Source: Salegentibacter tibetensis
GTDB lineage: Bacteria > Bacteroidota > Bacteroidia > Flavobacteriales > Flavobacteriaceae
Length of the DNA: 64,000 bases
Assembly (NCBI RefSeq): GCF_020164485.1
Contig: NZ_JAIQZA010000002.1
Location: forward strand, 1-64,000
Direction of reading: 5' to 3'
The translations under genes and the position numbers were made by a program. Below, in pieces: positions 61,921-64,000 of the stretch. Positions within the stretch are counted from its first letter, which is position 1; the number at the start of each line of letters is the position of its first letter. The notes under the pieces were generated by a model. That model ran no database searches and was not told the DNA's origin. It saw nothing but the letters and a program-made list of their open reading frames with translations.

Positions 61921-61998
61921 CCTGCAAGGTTTGCCAAACCTTGTAGGTCTTTGGACAATTAAAAATTATACCTACGAGGTATAAAAAAACCTCGCAGG
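61921..61998. repeat. Two hairpin repeats between DinB and dehydratase genes
   Basis: CCTGCAAGGTTT/AAACCTTGTAGG (61921-61947) and CCTACGAGGT/ACCTCGCAGG (61971-61998) form two near-perfect stems related to each other and to the ACCTCACAGGTTT hairpin between etfB and etfA. They may also terminate the convergent transcripts. Confidence 0.7.
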
Positions 61999-62018
61999 AG
62001 GGCGAAAATCAGTGATAT

Positions 62019-62957
62019 TTAAAAAGGCAAATTGCTTAAATCCACATTTCCACCGGAAATGATAAGCCCTACTTTTTTTCCGCGGAATTTCTCTTTTTCT
62101 CGTAAAATCGCGGCAAAAGCTACCGCGCTGGAAGGTTCTACCACAATCTTCATTCGTTCCCAGATGAGTTTCATAGCCGCGATGATTTCATCTTCTTCTA
62201 CCCTAATAATTTCAGAGACCTTATCCCTGATAATCGGGAAGTTCTTATCGCCAAGGTTTGTTTTTAGTCCGTCTGCAATGGTATTAGTAGTTTCATTGAA
62301 TTCGATTTTTCCGCTTTTTAAAGAACGATAGGCATCGTCAACTTCAAAAGGTTCAGCACCAATAGTTTTGCAATTTTCAGCATAAAAATCTACGGCAAGA
62401 GCTGTTCCGGCTATAAGTCCGCCACCACCTACAGGGGTGATTATCATATCCAGTTCAGGGAAATCTTCCAACAGTTCTTTTGCCGCGGTTCCCTGACCGT
62501 AGATAACATTGAGGTCATTCGATGGATGTAAAAAAGTAGCACCGGTTTGCTTTTGTATTTTCTTGGCAGCTGCTTCGCGAGCTTGTAAGTTGGGTTCACA
62601 TTCGGTAATTTGACCGCCATAGGTTTTAACCGCTTCTTTTTTAACCTGTGGGGCAGAAGAGGGCATCACAATATAAGCTGGGATTCCCAGACTTTTTGCC
62701 GAAAGGGAAACCGCCTGTGCAAAGTTGCCCGAAGAATGCGTTACTACTCCTTTCGATCGTTCTTTATCGCTTAAAGCTAAAATTGCCGCGGTGGCACCAC
62801 GCATTTTAAAAGCACCCATCTTCTGAAAATTCTCACATTTAAAGTAAATTTCAGTTTCGGCTATTTTGTTCAATAAATTTGAAGTTAATACCGGTGTGTG
62901 ATGAATGTATGGGGAAATTTCTGAATGTAGTTTGGTGAATTCTTCTTTACTGATCAT
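62019..62957 (-). CDS. Threonine/serine dehydratase-like PLP enzyme
   Basis: This 312-residue fold-type II PLP enzyme is of the threonine dehydratase/serine racemase group. The cofactor Lys51 is in GAFKMRGA, the phosphate-binding and substrate loop is SSGNFAQAV, and the glycine-rich phosphate loop VGGGGLIAGT follows. There is no C-terminal ACT regulatory domain, so it is of the short catabolic or racemase-like type rather than biosynthetic IlvA. It could deaminate L-threonine or L-serine or racemise serine; these cannot be separated by eye. Confidence 0.9.
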   Translation of the reverse strand: MISKEEFTKLHSEISPYIHHTPVLTSNLLNKIAETEIYFKCENFQKMGAFKMRGATAAILALSDKERSKGVVTHSSGNFAQAVSLSAKSLGIPAYIVMPSSAPQVKKEAVKTYGGQITECEPNLQAREAAAKKIQKQTGATFLHPSNDLNVIYGQGTAAKELLEDFPELDMIITPVGGGGLIAGTALAVDFYAENCKTIGAEPFEVDDAYRSLKSGKIEFNETTNTIADGLKTNLGDKNFPIIRDKVSEIIRVEEDEIIAAMKLIWERMKIVVEPSSAVAFAAILREKEKFRGKKVGLIISGGNVDLSNLPF

Positions 62958-63149
62958 TATGACTGCTTTTTGAGCAATAAAATTAAAGAAATTTTATTCA
63001 GTAAACTACCTCGGTGCAAGCCCCAAGAGGCATTATTGGAAAATATATTCTGATTTCGAGGCAGTCCCGCCTGAATGCTTCGGGCAAGCCTCGGAGGATT
63101 TAAATCTCGATTATCGAGTAAAAAATTAAAATTGGGTTTGAAAAATACC

Positions 63150-63602
63150 TTATTTTCCTTCTTCAAAAGGAATGGAAAGAACCGGGATTTCGGCATTTTT
63201 AAATAATTCCACCGAAACACTTTCAGCAAAAAGGTTATAGAAAAAACTGTGTTTATGAGTGCCTACAATTAAAATATCGGCTTTTAGTTTTTTGGCTTCT
63301 TCAAGTACGGTTTCAACGGTAGATCCCTGGATTAAAAGCGCATCAGATTCTATGTTTTTATCGATAAACATATCTCGGATTTGCTGCAACTCCTTATGTT
63401 CGTCTTTTAGTTCATCGGCGCGCATATCCCTTATGTACTGCGGGCCTGCGTCATAACCAACAAAATCGGGATCCGGGGCGGCCACGTGGACCACCCAGAT
63501 CTTTGCCCCGAATTTTTCAGCAATACTTTCAGCATAAGACATAAGTTCTCCCACAGCGTCGTTAAAATCTACCGCTACAAGAATATTTTTAAAGGTTTTC
63601 AT
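63150..63602 (-). CDS. Universal stress protein family
   Basis: This 150-residue single-domain Usp has the fold markers NILVAVDFNDAV at the start, WVVHVAAPDPD after strand 2 and ADILIVGTHKH near the end. The ATP-binding pattern G-x2-G-x9-G-[S/T] is degenerate here: after GTHKHS the second glycine is missing and the last position reads ESVS. The protein may therefore belong to the non-ATP-binding class. It follows the 2-hydroxyacid dehydrogenase gene by 17 bases on the same strand and is probably co-transcribed with it. Confidence 0.9.
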   Translation of the reverse strand: MKTFKNILVAVDFNDAVGELMSYAESIAEKFGAKIWVVHVAAPDPDFVGYDAGPQYIRDMRADELKDEHKELQQIRDMFIDKNIESDALLIQGSTVETVLEEAKKLKADILIVGTHKHSFFYNLFAESVSVELFKNAEIPVLSIPFEEGK

Positions 63603-63619
63603 ATGCTGAAATTTTTAAA

Positions 63620-64000
63620 TTAATAACCTCTATCACGCTTAACCACGTTTTTAAGTTCTTCTTCGTCTTGCATTCTTTCATAATTCTCAATAATTTGAGG
63701 AACTACAGAATTTGGATGTGTAACACTGGCAACATGTGGGGTAACCCTGATTTTAGGGTGTTTCCAAAATGGGTGTTCGTCCCTTATTGGTTCTTCCCAA
63801 AAGACATCTAAAGCAGCACCAGAAAGATGGCCGTCGTCTACCTTAGCCAGTAAATCCTGTTCAACTAAATGCTCGCCACGGGCAACGTTAATAACATAGG
63901 CGCCTTCAGGTAACTTTTCAAATAACTCTTTGTCTAAAATTCTTTCGGTTTCAGGAGTTAGTGGAAGCATATTGACCAAAATGTTAGTTTGCTCCAAAAA
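63620..64000 (-). CDS. 2-hydroxyacid dehydrogenase (GhrA-like), C-terminal part
   Basis: This is the C-terminal 126 or so residues of a D-2-hydroxyacid dehydrogenase; the gene runs past the window edge, so the start is not seen. The visible part includes the NAD-domain motif LVNMLPLTPETERIL, GAYVINVARGEHLVEQDLL with the catalytic Arg, the GHLSGAALDVFWEEP motif with the Asp, and the catalytic His in VTPHVASVTHP. The spacing and WEEP ending resemble glyoxylate/hydroxypyruvate reductase A. NAD(P) preference cannot be judged because the Rossmann glycine motif is outside the window. Confidence 0.9.
   Translation of the reverse strand, partial: FLEQTNILVNMLPLTPETERILDKELFEKLPEGAYVINVARGEHLVEQDLLAKVDDGHLSGAALDVFWEEPIRDEHPFWKHPKIRVTPHVASVTHPNSVVPQIIENYERMQDEEELKNVVKRDRGY

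Overview
The window looks like the chromosome of a marine or halophilic Flavobacteriaceae bacterium (Gramella/Christiangramia, Salegentibacter or Zunongwangia type; the genus is inferred). Supporting signs are AT-rich DNA, starts without Shine-Dalgarno sequences, several matches to the Bacteroidetes promoter TTG-N(19-23)-TAnnTTTG, many small lipoproteins, and families typical of the phylum (2TM-domain protein, DUF5686, DUF6122, FG-GAP/ASPIC lipoprotein, thyA/folA neighbourhood). No rRNA, complete tRNA or CRISPR array was found.

Positions 1-8300 are accessory. A lipoprotein, a 98-residue protein and a frameshifted patatin phospholipase lie together, followed by a secreted subtilisin-like lipoprotein, a decayed IS21-family transposase, a tyrosine recombinase and a short sequence resembling a tRNA 3' end. 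Three consecutive unrecognised genes follow, two of them overlapping. This reads as the right edge of an integrated element.

Positions 8400-31700 carry envelope, signalling and housekeeping genes. These are an FG-GAP/ASPIC lipoprotein, an MscS channel, a sterol desaturase-like hydroxylase, a metzincin lipoprotein, a VanX-type dipeptidase, an SDR oxidoreductase, a soluble multi-PAS histidine kinase with a receiver-only partner, and an S24-type repressor whose promoter sits inside a perfect 15-bp inverted repeat. Next come three tiny acidic lipoproteins, Kdo transferase, a DegT aminotransferase, an amidohydrolase, FabD, a flavin-binding stress protein, fructosamine kinase, FolA and a 2TM protein.

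Positions 31700-48200 hold an ergothioneine set (egtB, egtD and a convergent class V PLP enzyme that could be EgtE), two TonB-like paralogues, ThyA, a nucleoside transporter with an extra N-terminal domain, a bifunctional nuclease, EtfBA divergent from the PDH E1 beta subunit, a DUF5686 outer-membrane protein, and soluble plus membrane-bound pyrophosphatases.

Positions 48300-64000 contain a DNA-repair block (YciE/YciF-like ferritin fold, DUF7218-like protein, Ku, three-domain LigD, App1-like phosphatase), a HigBA toxin-antitoxin pair, a fatty acid hydroxylase, a deoxynucleoside kinase, DUF302/DUF6122/DUF202 proteins, a large beta-propeller amidohydrolase, a DinB protein, a threonine dehydratase, a universal stress protein and the C-terminal part of a 2-hydroxyacid dehydrogenase cut by the window edge.

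The most interesting non-coding material is a family of dispersed palindromic intergenic repeats. One copy, between hppA and the ferritin-like gene, can fold into a four-stem cloverleaf closed by a 14-bp stem.
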